Assembly: GCF_036014195.1 (NCBI RefSeq)
Contig: NZ_CP107918.1
Span: forward strand, 2,914,001-2,978,000
Length of the DNA stretch: 64,000 nucleotides
Origin: Streptomyces sp. NBC_00442
GTDB taxonomy: Bacteria; Actinomycetota; Actinomycetes; Streptomycetales; Streptomycetaceae
Reading direction: 5' to 3'
Within the stretch, counting starts at the first letter, position 1, and each line of letters starts with the position of its first letter. The position numbers and the translations under genes were made by a program. A model generated the notes under the pieces. The model ran no database searches. It was not told the origin of the DNA and saw nothing but the letters and a program-made list of their open reading frames with translations. This document shows, piece after piece, positions 20,338 through 28,790 of the stretch.

Positions 20338-21609
20338 ATGTCCGACAGCCACCAGCAGCCGGCCCACTCCCCCGGCACCGGCGAAGGCCCCGACCCCGCC
20401 TCCGGTTCCTCGTTGCTGCTGTGCGGCGCCAGGCTCGCCGACGGCCGGAGCGTGGACGTGCGGCTGGGCGGCGGCCGCATCGAGGCGGTGGGCACCGCGG
20501 GCAGCCTGGCCGCACACGGCTCCGCACGCGTCGACCTGGACGGCTTCCTGCTACTGCCCGCGCCCGCCGAGCCGCACGCCCACGGCGACACCGCGCTGAC
20601 CGCCCTCAGCGCCGAGGGCCCCGTCGCGTACGCGGTCGAGGAGGTCCAGCGCCGGGCCACCGAGGCCGCCCTGCTGCAGCTCGGCCACGGCGCCACGGCG
20701 CTGCGCTCGCACGTACGCATCGACGAGGTCAGCGGGCTCGACCCGCTGGAGGCGGTGCTCCAGACCCGGCGCTCCCTGCGCGGCCTCACCGAGCTCGCGG
20801 TGGTCGCGGTGCCGCGGCTGCTGACGGGGGTGGCCGGCGCGGACGGGCTCGCCATGCTGCGCGACGCGGTCAAGATGGGCGCCTCCGTGGTGGGCGGCTG
20901 CCCCGATCTCGACGCCGACCCGGCCGGCTACGCCGAGGCCGTCCTCGAACTCGCCGCCGAGCACGGCTGCGCGGTCGACCTGCACACCGACGCCGCCGAC
21001 CCGGCGCGCCTCGCCCGCCTCGCGGCGATGTCCGGCGGTCTGCGCCCCGGCGTCGTCATCGGCCCGTGCGGCGGCCTGTCCCGGCTCCCCCGCGAGACCG
21101 CGGCCCGCGCCGCCGACCAACTCGCCTCCGCCGGGGTCGCGGTGACCTGCCTCCCACAGGGCGGCTGTGGCATGACGGACCGTCAAGGAGCAGCTCCGGT
21201 AAGACTGTTGAGGTCGGCCGGGGTGCGACTCGCGGCGGGGAGCGGCTCGTTGCGCGACGTCTCCAACCCGGTCGGCCGCGGCGACCCGCTGGAGGCCGCC
21301 TACCTGCTCGCCTCCCAGGCCGGCCTGCGTCCCGAGGACGCGTACGCGGCGGTGAGCACGGTGGCCCGCGAGACGATGGGGCTGGCCGAGGTGCGCGTGG
21401 AGGCGGGCTTCCCCGCCGAACTGCTCGCGGTGCGCGGCGAGCGCATCGCGGGCGTCCTCTCCCTCGCCTACAGCCGCATCGTCATCCACCGGGGCCGCGT
21501 GGTGGCCCGTACGAGCGCGGTGCGCGAGTACTGCGACTCGGCCGCGGCGGTCGCCCTCGACCTGCCCCGCCAGGGGCGGTCGGAGTCCGGTCGCGGCGAG
21601 CCCGGCTGA
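20338..21609 (+). CDS. CodA-like amidohydrolase-fold protein with missing catalytic residues
   Basis: A 423-residue protein of the cytosine-deaminase branch of the amidohydrolase superfamily. It has the small beta-sandwich start LLLCGARLADGRS, then EPHAHGD for the first metal His pair and an ALRSHVRI strand. DLHTDAADP lacks the Glu of HCDE. VVIGPCGGL stands where SH of TASHTTAM is expected, and AAGSGSLRDVSNP where GHDD should be. Three residues needed for deamination by CodA are thus absent, so an altered or lost activity is likely. Start ATG 20338 follows GGAGCG. It is not in an obvious operon. Confidence 0.8.
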   Translation: MSDSHQQPAHSPGTGEGPDPASGSSLLLCGARLADGRSVDVRLGGGRIEAVGTAGSLAAHGSARVDLDGFLLLPAPAEPHAHGDTALTALSAEGPVAYAVEEVQRRATEAALLQLGHGATALRSHVRIDEVSGLDPLEAVLQTRRSLRGLTELAVVAVPRLLTGVAGADGLAMLRDAVKMGASVVGGCPDLDADPAGYAEAVLELAAEHGCAVDLHTDAADPARLARLAAMSGGLRPGVVIGPCGGLSRLPRETAARAADQLASAGVAVTCLPQGGCGMTDRQGAAPVRLLRSAGVRLAAGSGSLRDVSNPVGRGDPLEAAYLLASQAGLRPEDAYAAVSTVARETMGLAEVRVEAGFPAELLAVRGERIAGVLSLAYSRIVIHRGRVVARTSAVREYCDSAAAVALDLPRQGRSESGRGEPG

Positions 21610-21653
21610 CACTCCACCGGCGAGCGGCGCGATCTCCGCGTACCGTCGTGACC

Positions 21654-22310
21654 ATGCGCATTGTCATTGCTGGAGGTCATGGTCAGATCGCGCTGCGGCT
21701 CGAAAGGCTGCTCGCGGCGCGGGGCGACGAGGTGGCGGGCATCATCCGCAAACGGGAACAGGCGGACGACCTGCGGGAGGCCGGCGCGGAGCCGGTCGTG
21801 CTCGACCTGGAATCGGCGACGGTCGACGCGGTCGCCGATGTGCTCGGCGGCGCGGACGCCGTGGTGTTCGCGGCGGGCGCGGGCCCGGGGAGCGACGCCG
21901 CGCGCAAGGAGTCGGTGGACCGGGCGGCGGCCGTGCTGCTGGCCGACGCGGCGGAGCGGGCGGGCGTGCGGCGCTATGTCATCGTCTCGTCGATGGGCGC
22001 GAGTTCCTCCCACGCCGGCGACGGCGTCTTCGACGCCTACCTGCGTGCGAAGGGCGCCGCCGATGACGCCGTACGCTCCCGGACGGCCCTGGACTGGACG
22101 GTTCTGCGGCCCGGATCGCTGACCAACGACGCGGGCAAGGGCCTGGTCTCGCTCGCCGCGTCGACGGGATGCGGCACCATCCCCCGCGACGACGTGGCGG
22201 CGGTCCTTGCCGAGCTCCTGGACTCCCCGGCCACCGCGGGCCTGACCCTGGAGCTGATCAGTGGCTCGGCGCCGGTGACGGTGGCGGTGAAGGGCGTGGC
22301 GGGGAACTGA
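21654..22310 (+). CDS. NAD(P)-binding protein of the atypical SDR/NmrA group
   Basis: A 218-residue Rossmann protein starting MRIVIAGGHGQIALRLERLL, a GxxGxxG dinucleotide site. VLDLESATVDAVADVL, RYVIVSSMGA and LDWTVLRPGSLTNDAGKG mark the BVR-B-like group of NAD(P)H-dependent oxidoreductases or epimerase-like proteins. It begins 44 nt after the CodA-like gene on the same strand and may be cotranscribed. The Shine-Dalgarno is poor. Substrate unknown. Confidence 0.85.
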   Translation: MRIVIAGGHGQIALRLERLLAARGDEVAGIIRKREQADDLREAGAEPVVLDLESATVDAVADVLGGADAVVFAAGAGPGSDAARKESVDRAAAVLLADAAERAGVRRYVIVSSMGASSSHAGDGVFDAYLRAKGAADDAVRSRTALDWTVLRPGSLTNDAGKGLVSLAASTGCGTIPRDDVAAVLAELLDSPATAGLTLELISGSAPVTVAVKGVAGN

Positions 22311-22360
22311 CCGCGTCCCTCGGGACGGGCTCGGCCGGGCCACGGCGGCACAACGAAGAA

Positions 22361-22392
22361 ACCCCGGGTGACCTTTTCAGGTCACCCGGGGT
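22361..22392 (-). terminator. Terminator after tRNA-Tyr, shared by the convergent gene
   Basis: ACCCCGGGTGACC pairs perfectly with its complement around a 6-nt loop, followed on the minus strand by TTTCTTCGTTG. It lies 11 nt past the tRNA-Tyr 3' end. Confidence 0.85.
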
Positions 22393-22403
22393 CTCACCCA
22401 GTG

Positions 22404-22485
22404 TGGCGGCGCCAGGATTCGAACCTGGGTAGGCAGAGCCGACGGATTTACAGTCCGTTCCCATTGGCCACTCGGGCACACCGCC
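22404..22485 (-). tRNA. tRNA-Tyr (anticodon GUA)
   Basis: An 82-nt type II tRNA with acceptor GGCGGUG/CGCCGCC, discriminator A, anticodon loop CUGUAAA and a long variable arm. The T arm is CCAGG-UUCGAAU-CCUGG. A strong terminator follows. Confidence 0.96.
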
Positions 22486-22711
22486 ATGGGATGTCGCCCT
22501 TGGTTTCCCGCCTTGCGGCGGTGCTCCGTGGCAACGACGTAAACGATACCCGATGCCCAGGGGTGGTCCGCCACCCCATTGATCAGCGCTGCGCCGGGCG
22601 GGGGGTGGCTAGGCTTTGGGGCGGTGGTTCGGCAGTGGGGCCGGGTCGCCGCGCGCTCGGCCACCGGTTCGTGCGCACCCCGACACACCCCGACCCAAGG
22701 AGCCACAGGAC

Positions 22712-23200
22712 ATGGCCGACTCCAGTTTCGACATCGTCTCGAAGGTCGAGCGGCAGGAGGTCGACAACGCCCTCAACCAGGCCGCGAAGGAGATCTCGCA
22801 GCGCTACGACTTCAAGGGCACGGACGCCTCGATCTCGTGGTCCGGCGAGAAGATCCTCATGCAGGCGAACGGCGAGGAGCGGGTCAAGGCGATCCTCGAC
22901 ATCTTCGAGACCAAGCTGATCAAGCGCGGCATCTCCATGAAGTCGCTGGACGCGGGCGAGCCGCAGCTGTCCGGCAAGGAGTACAAGATCTTCGCCTCCA
23001 TCGAGGAGGGCATCTCCCAGGACAACGCCAAGAAGGTCGCCAAGGCAATCCGCGACGAGGGGCCCAAGGGCGTCAAGGCGCAGGTGCAGGGCGACGAGCT
23101 GCGCGTCTCGTCCAAGAGCCGTGACGACCTCCAGGCCGTCCAGGCCCTGCTCAAGGGCAAGGACTTCGACTTCGCGATCCAGTTCGTCAACTACCGCTGA
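22712..23200 (+). CDS. yajQ: YajQ-family cyclic-di-GMP/nucleotide-binding protein
   Basis: A 162-residue UPF0234/YajQ protein, almost a textbook member: [49 protein letters not shown] and the end [12 protein letters not shown]. Some relatives bind c-di-GMP, others nucleic acid or tRNA. The role in actinomycetes is not established. The start at 22712 has AAGGAGCCACAGG. It is isolated, with a non-coding gap to tRNA-Tyr. Confidence 0.95.
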   Translation: MADSSFDIVSKVERQEVDNALNQAAKEISQRYDFKGTDASISWSGEKILMQANGEERVKAILDIFETKLIKRGISMKSLDAGEPQLSGKEYKIFASIEEGISQDNAKKVAKAIRDEGPKGVKAQVQGDELRVSSKSRDDLQAVQALLKGKDFDFAIQFVNYR

Positions 23201-23309
23201 CCCGGTCCGCACCGCTCGCGGGACGCCTGGCCACGGTGTCCGATTTCCGCCAGCGCGGGACGCTCGGGGGTCGCAGACTCGATGTCGTACACGAAGAAGG
23301 GAATGTGCG

Positions 23310-23819
23310 ATGACTGTCTACGCGACCCTCGACAGCCCCCTGGGTGAGCTGTTGCTCGTGGGTGAGGAGTCGGCGACCGCGCCGGGCGGGACCGCGCTGG
23401 TCTCGCTGTCGGTGCCGGACCAGAAGGGCGGCGCCGTCGTCCAGGACGGCTGGGTGCGCGCGCCCGAGGCCTTCGCGGGGATCGCCGCACAGCTGCGGGC
23501 GTACTTCGCCGGTGAGCTGACCCGGTTCGACATCGAGTACGCGGCCGGCTCTCCCGGCACCGAATTCCAGCGCCAGGTCTGGGCCGAGCTGGACGCGATC
23601 GAGTACGGCACGACGACCTCGTACGGCGAGATCGCCCGGCGGATCGGCGCCTCGGCCGTCCTCGTGCGGGCGGTGGGCACCGCGATCGGGCGGAACCCGC
23701 TGCTCGTGGTGCGGCCCTGTCACCGCGTGATCGGCTCCGACGGCTCCCTCAAGGGCTACGCGGGCGGCCTCGACCGCAAGCAGGCCCTGCTCGGGCTCGA
23801 AGGCGCCCTGGCGTCATGA
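23310..23819 (+). CDS. ogt: Methylated-DNA-[protein]-cysteine S-methyltransferase
   Basis: Suicide DNA repair protein that takes O6-alkyl groups from guanine onto a Cys. The protein has 169 residues. The acceptor is C137 in RPCHRV, where V/I usually precedes PCHR. The Arg finger is R120 in LVRAVGTAIG, with SYGEIARRIG as helix-turn-helix and GSLKGYAGG after the active site. Start ATG 23310 follows AAGAAGGGAA. The stop overlaps the alkB start by four bases (ATGA), coupling two alkylation-repair enzymes. Confidence 0.95.
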   Translation: MTVYATLDSPLGELLLVGEESATAPGGTALVSLSVPDQKGGAVVQDGWVRAPEAFAGIAAQLRAYFAGELTRFDIEYAAGSPGTEFQRQVWAELDAIEYGTTTSYGEIARRIGASAVLVRAVGTAIGRNPLLVVRPCHRVIGSDGSLKGYAGGLDRKQALLGLEGALAS

Positions 23820-24487
23820 GCGAGGGGCTGTTCCGGCTGCCCCGGCCCGAGCGGGTCGAGGTCGCGCCCGGCGCGGTCCACGTGCCGGGGTGGCTCCCGC
23901 CGGGGCGGCAGCGCGAACTCGTCGCGGCCTGCCGGGAGTGGGCCCGCGGGCCCGTACCGATCCGTCACACCGAGCTGCCCGGCGGCGGCGTCATGTCGGT
24001 GCGGACGGTGTGTGTCGGATGGCATTGGCAGCCCTACCGGTACACGCGGGTCGCGGGCGATGTGAACGGGCTTCCCGTCGCGCGGTTCCCCGACTGGCTG
24101 GCCGAGTTGGGGCGGTCCGCGGTGACCGCCGCCTACGGTGACGCGGACGCGGCCGCGCGGTACGCGCCCGATGCCGCGCTCGTCAACTTCTACGACGACA
24201 CCGCGAAGATGGGGCTGCACCAGGACAAGGACGAGAAGTCCGACGCGCCCGTCGTCTCGCTCAGCATCGGCGACAGCTGCGTCTTCCGGTTCGGCAACAC
24301 CGAGAACCGCGGGCGGCCCTACACCGATGTGGAGCTGGTCTCCGGCGACCTGTTCGTTTTCGGCGGTCCGTCCCGGTTCGCGTACCACGGCGTGCCCAAG
24401 GTGCTGCCGGGAACGGCCGAGCCGGCCACGGGCCTGGCTCGCGGCCGGCTCAACATCACGCTGCGCGACACCGGCCTCGCCGGCTGA
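23816..24487 (+). CDS. alkB: AlkB-type 2-oxoglutarate/Fe(II) DNA dealkylase
   Basis: A 223-residue oxidative demethylase for 1-methyladenine and 3-methylcytosine in DNA. The iron ligands are H135 and D137 in LHQDKDE and H191 in AYHGV. The 2-oxoglutarate and substrate Args lie in R211-LNITL-R217. LVNFYDDTAKMGLHQD matches bacterial AlkB. It is translationally coupled to ogt, giving direct-reversal repair of both O6-guanine and N-methyl lesions from one transcript. Confidence 0.95.
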   Translation: MSEGLFRLPRPERVEVAPGAVHVPGWLPPGRQRELVAACREWARGPVPIRHTELPGGGVMSVRTVCVGWHWQPYRYTRVAGDVNGLPVARFPDWLAELGRSAVTAAYGDADAAARYAPDAALVNFYDDTAKMGLHQDKDEKSDAPVVSLSIGDSCVFRFGNTENRGRPYTDVELVSGDLFVFGGPSRFAYHGVPKVLPGTAEPATGLARGRLNITLRDTGLAG

Positions 24488-24516
24488 CCAACCGCCTTGG
24501 TGGGCGGCCCCGTCGC

Positions 24517-24786
24517 TCAGCGGCTGCGCGAATTGCCGAACAGGATGCGGTAGATGATCAGCAGGACGAGCGAGCCGCCGATCGCCGCCGCCCAAGTGGC
24601 GCCGTCGTAGAAGTGGTTGGCGATCGGACGGTCCAGCCAACGCGACGATATCCAGCCGCCGACGAACGCGCCCGCGATGCCGATGAGGGTCGTGCCGATC
24701 GGGCCGCCCGGATCGCGGCCGGGGAGCAGGATCTTGGCGACCGCCCCCGCGAGCAGGCCGAGAATGATCCAGCTGACGATGCCCAT
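24517..24786 (-). CDS. GlsB/YeaQ/YmgE-family small membrane protein
   Basis: An 89-residue protein with three hydrophobic helices: MGIVSWIILGLLAGAVAKI, TTLIGIAGAFVGGWI and AAIGGSLVLLIIYRILF. The Gly-rich pattern and GRDPGGPIGTTLIGI are typical of this stress-associated family. ATG 24786 is chosen because the longer frame is low-complexity and lacks the family pattern. Function is unknown. It is convergent with alkB. Confidence 0.9.
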   Translation of the reverse strand: MGIVSWIILGLLAGAVAKILLPGRDPGGPIGTTLIGIAGAFVGGWISSRWLDRPIANHFYDGATWAAAIGGSLVLLIIYRILFGNSRSR

Positions 24787-24951
24787 GCCGGGACCTGCCT
24801 TTCGTACACGCACACTGAGCGGGGTGCGTCTGCCGTATGCGGAGACACCGGCCTCCGGCCCCGCGACCGTTCGGTTCGTGAGGGAGGACGCCCCGGTGGC
24901 GCGCACGGTTGCGGCCCGCGGCGGGATGCGGCCCAGGACACAGACCGTGGC

Positions 24952-25077
24952 ACGGGGACGCGGCCCGGGTCGGCCCGGGTCAGGCCGGGTCGGGTCGGGT
25001 CAGGCCGGCCCGGGGCGGGTCGGGTCGGGTCAGGCCGGCCCGGGGCGGGTCGGGTCGGGTCGGGTCGGGTCGGGTCG
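24952..25077. repeat. GC-rich tandem repeats, G-quadruplex-prone
   Basis: A 30-bp unit is perfectly duplicated at 24991-25020 and 25021-25050 (begins CGGGTCGGGTCAGGCC). It is flanked by runs of the pentamer CGGGT, including five in a row from 25051. It occupies much of the 320-nt gap 24787-25106, which has no gene. GGG tracts spaced by two bases repeat many times on the plus strand. Confidence 0.9.
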
Positions 25078-25106
25078 CCCAGGGCACTGGGCCGCGCTCC
25101 CTTCGC

Positions 25107-25499
25107 TCAGCGTGCGGCGAACGGCTCGTCCGTACGGACGATTTCCTTGCCCAGGGGCAGCAGCGACACCGGGATCAGCTTGAAGTTGGCGAGGCCCAGC
25201 GGGATGCCGATGATCGTGACGCACAGGGCGATGCCGGTGACGATGTGGCCGAGCGCAAGCCACCAGCCGGCCAGGACCAGCCACAGGACGTTGCCGACGC
25301 AGGACGGCGCGCCCGCGCCCCGCCGGTCGACGACGGTGTAGCCGAACGGCCAGAGGGCGTACATGCCGATGCGGAAGGCCGCCACGCCGAACGGGATCCC
25401 GATGATGGTGATGCACAGCAGCAGACCCGCGAGCAGGTAGCCGAGGAACATCCAGAAGCCGCAGAGAATCAGCCAGATGACGTTCAGGATTGTCTTCAT
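25107..25499 (-). CDS. YccF-domain membrane protein
   Basis: A 130-residue inner-membrane protein with the duplicated YccF (DUF307) pattern, [20 protein letters not shown] and [19 protein letters not shown], about 60 residues apart, each within hydrophobic helices. The start overlaps the stop of htpX by four bases, so the two are translationally coupled. Function is unknown. Confidence 0.92.
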   Translation of the reverse strand: MKTILNVIWLILCGFWMFLGYLLAGLLLCITIIGIPFGVAAFRIGMYALWPFGYTVVDRRGAGAPSCVGNVLWLVLAGWWLALGHIVTGIALCVTIIGIPLGLANFKLIPVSLLPLGKEIVRTDEPFAAR

Positions 25500-26359
25500 G
25501 GGCGGCGACCTGCCATCTGTTCGAGTCGGGCGATGCGTTCCGCCATCGGCGGGTGGGTCGAGAACAGTTTGGACACTCCCTGACCGGGGCGGAAGGGGTT
25601 GGCGATCATCATGTGGCTCGCCGTCTCGATCCTGGGCTCGGGCGGCAGCGGAAGCTGCTTGGTGCCCGCCTCCAGCTTGCGCAGCGCGCTGGCCAGGGCG
25701 AGCGGGTCACCGGTGAGCTGGGCGCCGGACGCGTCGGCCTCGTACTCGCGGGAGCGGCTGATCGCGAGCTGGATCACCGAGGCGGCGAGCGGGCCGAGGA
25801 TCATGATCAGGAGCATGCCGAAGATGCCGGGGCCCTCGTCGTCGTCGGAGCGGCCGATCGGGATCAGGATGGCGAAGTTGACGAGGAACATGATCACCGA
25901 GGCGAGGGCGCCGGCGACCGAGGAGATCAGGATGTCCCGGTTGTAGACGTGGCTCAGCTCATGGCCGATCACGCCTCGCAGCTCGCGCTCGTCGAGGATC
26001 TGGAGGATCCCGTCCGTGCAGCACACCGCCGCGTTGCGCGGATTGCGGCCGGTCGCGAAGGCGTTCGGCGCCTGGGTGGGCGAGATGTAGAGCCGGGGCA
26101 TGGGCTGGCGCGCCTGCGTGGAGAGCTCGCGGACCATCCGGTAGAGCTCCGGGGCCTCGAACTCGCTCACCGGGCGCGCCCGCATGGCCCGCAGCGCCAG
26201 CTTGTCGCTGTTCCAGTACGCGTAGGCGTTGGTGGCAAGGGCCACCACAACGGCGATGATCAGCCCGGTGCGGCCGAAGAAGCCGCCGATGACGATGATG
26301 AGCGCGGACAGTCCTCCGAGGAGGACGGCGGTCCTCAGCCCGTTGTGCCGGCGGTGCAC
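25496..26359 (-). CDS. htpX: HtpX-type membrane zinc metalloprotease (M48B)
   Basis: A 287-residue membrane protease for quality control of membrane proteins. Two N-terminal helices are followed by the zinc site HELSH (H133, E134, H137) and the third ligand E205 in [10 protein letters not shown], with two further helices between. Start MHRRHNG at 26359; the site upstream is GGAGGGCG. yccF is coupled downstream. The pairing suggests a membrane-stress role, but no direct regulator site was seen. Confidence 0.95.
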   Translation of the reverse strand: MHRRHNGLRTAVLLGGLSALIIVIGGFFGRTGLIIAVVVALATNAYAYWNSDKLALRAMRARPVSEFEAPELYRMVRELSTQARQPMPRLYISPTQAPNAFATGRNPRNAAVCCTDGILQILDERELRGVIGHELSHVYNRDILISSVAGALASVIMFLVNFAILIPIGRSDDDEGPGIFGMLLIMILGPLAASVIQLAISRSREYEADASGAQLTGDPLALASALRKLEAGTKQLPLPPEPRIETASHMMIANPFRPGQGVSKLFSTHPPMAERIARLEQMAGRRP

Positions 26360-26506
26360 GGTACGCCCTCCAAATGGTGCGGTGGGGAGCCTTCGCTGGG
26401 TGGTCCTTCCGATGTCCAGTGGACTCTCCCGTACTGGTCAACGCCAGGCGAGGGACGCTGGTTCCCTTGTGCGCGCTGGAGGGCGCGTTACTCCGTTCGG
26501 GGCGCG

Positions 26507-26971
26507 TCAGCGCGGGGCGGGCAGCCCGGCCATCTCCAGCGCCCTCGGGTCGGGCTCGATCTCGCTGGTGCAGTGCGAGCAGCGGGTCGCGATTCCGGGG
26601 ATCTGGGAGTAGCAGCGCGGGCAGTCGCGCAGGGCGGCCTTGATGTCCACCGGCTTGTTGCTGTCCCGCCGGTCGAAGCGGGCCTGCACCTTCATCATGG
26701 GCACGACGACGATGAAGTAGAGCACCGCGGCGGTGATCACGAAGGCGATGGCCGCCCCGACGAACTTGCCGTAGGGGAACGTGACGCCTTCGGCGGTGAA
26801 GGTCGCCGTGCTGAAGTCGCCGGTCGAGCGGGTGGCCATGCCGATCAGCGGGGTGATGAAGGCGGTACTGAATCCCGTGACCACCGCGGTGAAGGCCGAT
26901 CCGACGGCCAGACCGACCGCCATCGTCACTATGTTCCCGCGCAGGATGAAGTCCTTGAACCCGCTCAGCAC
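26507..26971 (-). CDS. mscL: Large-conductance mechanosensitive channel with C-terminal zinc ribbon
   Basis: A 154-residue MscL from GTG 26971 (VLSGFKDFILRGNIVTMAVG), with AAGGAGCAGAG upstream. The N-terminal amphipathic segment, TM1 (VGLAVGSAFTAVVTGF) and TM2 (GAAIAFVITAAVLYFIVVVP) are typical. The usual coiled C-terminus is followed by C117-x2-C120 and C131-x2-C134, a putative zinc ribbon absent from E. coli MscL. The channel opens under hypo-osmotic shock. The ribbon may stabilise the cytoplasmic bundle or sense metals; this is inference. Confidence 0.93.
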   Translation of the reverse strand: MLSGFKDFILRGNIVTMAVGLAVGSAFTAVVTGFSTAFITPLIGMATRSTGDFSTATFTAEGVTFPYGKFVGAAIAFVITAAVLYFIVVVPMMKVQARFDRRDSNKPVDIKAALRDCPRCYSQIPGIATRCSHCTSEIEPDPRALEMAGLPAPR

Positions 26972-27135
26972 CGCTCTGCTCCTTGATGTGTCTCGTCTGG
27001 TTCCGCGCCGTCGCACGTGCGTGCACGCCCGGATGTGCGCGTACGACAGTGCCTTCTCAAGGCCGTACGCACCAAACCGTGCCCTGGCGCCGGGGTCGCC
27101 GAAACGCGCGAGCGGCCGCATTGGGGGCGCGCACG

Positions 27136-27160
27136 GAGCCGGCCGGGACTGCTCCGGCTC
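27136..27160. terminator. Possible terminator after nuoN
   Basis: GAGCCGG and CCGGCTC pair over 7 bp around an 11-nt loop, 38 nt past the nuoN stop. No U-tract is seen. Confidence 0.4.
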
Positions 27161-27197
27161 TCGCGCACCTACCGCGGCCGCGGGGGGAGGCGCGTCC

Positions 27198-28790
27198 TCA
27201 GAAGAGGGTCACCGTGGCGAAGTGCAGGGCCAGTTGGGGAAGGCCGGACAGGACGACCCCGGCGGCCGCGGTGAGCCCGATGGCGACCGCGAGCGGAACC
27301 GGGACACGGGGGCGCACGGGCCGCGCGGCGGCGGTGCCCCCGGCGCTCCCGGCGCTCCCGGCGCTCCCGGCCGGGCCGGATTCCTCCGCTTCCTCCGCGC
27401 CCTCGGGCGAGCGGAACAGGATCGCGGTCCAGCGCAGGTAGTAGTAGAGCGCGACGACCACGTTGACCGCCATGACGACCGCGAGCCAGCCGAGACCCGC
27501 GTCGACGGCCGCCGAGAACACGGTGACCTTGGCGAACAGGCCGATGATGCCCGGCGGGAGGCCGGCCAGGCACAGCAGGAAGAAGGCGAGCGCGAGCGCC
27601 GCCAGGGGGCGCTCGGCGTACAGCCCCCGATAGTCGGTGAGACGGTTCAGAGGACGGCTGCGCGCCACCAGCGCGGCGACCGCGAAGGCGCCCAGGTTCA
27701 CGACGGCGTACATGAGGGCGTACGCGACGGTCGCGCCGACCTTGTTGTCGCCGGAGTAGGCGGCGGCCGCGATCGGCACCAGGAGGTAGCCGGCCTGGCC
27801 CACCGAGGACCAGGCGAGCAACCGGACCGCGCTGTGGGCGCGGGCGGCGGACTGCCGCAGGGCCGCCGCGTTGCCGATGGTCATGGTCAGAGCGGCGAGC
27901 ACCGCGAGCGCCGGGCCCCACACGTCGGCGTACGCCGGGAAGGCGACGACGGTCACCAGGATGAGCCCGGAGAAGCCGACCGCCTTGCCGACGACGGAGA
28001 GGTAGGCGGCGATGGGCAGCGGCGCGCCCACATAGGTGTCGGGCACCCAGAAGTGGAAGGGGGCCGCGGCTGTCTTGAAGGCGAAGCCGACGAGCGTGAG
28101 GACGACGCCCGCCTCGGCCACGGTCTCCAACTGGCCGGGAACGGTGGCCAGTTTGGTGGCGAGCTCCGTGAGGTGCAGGGTGCCCGTCGCCGCGTACACG
28201 AAGCTGACGCCGAGCAGCATCACGGCCGTCGCGGTCACCGACGACAGGAAGAACTTGAGGGCCGCCTCGGAGGACAGCCGGTCGCCGCGCTTGAGGCCGA
28301 CGAGCGCGAACGCGGGCAGCGAGGCCACTTCCAGGGCGACGACGAGGGTGGCCAGGTCGCGGGAGGCGGGCAGCAGGGCCGCGCCGGCCGCCGACGACAG
28401 CAGCAGGAACCAGAACTCGCCCGCGGGGAGGTTCTCCTCGGCGTCCTTCATCGCGAGCAGCGCGGTGAGCAGGGCGCCGCCGAGGACCAGCGCCTGGATG
28501 ACGAAGGCGAACTGGTCGACGGTGTAGCTGCACGCGTCCGGATTGGCGGTCAGGCAGAACGTGGAGCGGCTGCCGGTGCGCAGCGGCACCAGCGAGGCGA
28601 GGGCCGCGACCAGGCCCGCGACGGTGATCCAGCCCAGCAGCGGCTTGCGCCTGGGCGGCAGGAACAGGTCGGCGAGCAGCACGACGAGGGCGACGGCCGC
28701 GGTGATCAGCGGCGGCGCGATCGCGACCCAGTCGACGGACTGGACCAGGCTCGCGGTGCCGGCCGCCGCGGTGGTGACGTCGGGGGTCAC
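27198..28790 (-). CDS. nuoN: Complex I membrane subunit NuoN (last gene of the partial nuo operon)
   Basis: An antiporter-like proton-pumping subunit of 530 residues from GTG 28790, overlapping the nuoM stop by four bases (AGGAGG upstream). The key charges are kept: E154 in VALEVASLPAF (TM5) and K239 in FKTAAAPFHFWVPDTYVGAP (TM7). About 14 helices are visible. The loop near residue 480-500 is Gly/Ser/Ala-rich (a run of GSA units). It ends the ten-gene unit. It differs enough from typical NuoN to be a second-cluster paralogue. Confidence 0.93.
   Translation of the reverse strand: MTPDVTTAAAGTASLVQSVDWVAIAPPLITAAVALVVLLADLFLPPRRKPLLGWITVAGLVAALASLVPLRTGSRSTFCLTANPDACSYTVDQFAFVIQALVLGGALLTALLAMKDAEENLPAGEFWFLLLSSAAGAALLPASRDLATLVVALEVASLPAFALVGLKRGDRLSSEAALKFFLSSVTATAVMLLGVSFVYAATGTLHLTELATKLATVPGQLETVAEAGVVLTLVGFAFKTAAAPFHFWVPDTYVGAPLPIAAYLSVVGKAVGFSGLILVTVVAFPAYADVWGPALAVLAALTMTIGNAAALRQSAARAHSAVRLLAWSSVGQAGYLLVPIAAAAYSGDNKVGATVAYALMYAVVNLGAFAVAALVARSRPLNRLTDYRGLYAERPLAALALAFFLLCLAGLPPGIIGLFAKVTVFSAAVDAGLGWLAVVMAVNVVVALYYYLRWTAILFRSPEGAEEAEESGPAGSAGSAGSAGGTAAARPVRPRVPVPLAVAIGLTAAAGVVLSGLPQLALHFATVTLF

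Noticed and set aside
24952..25077. CRISPR array at the repeat-rich gap
   Set aside because: The units are tandem without unique spacers, have a short pentamer basis, and no cas gene is near.
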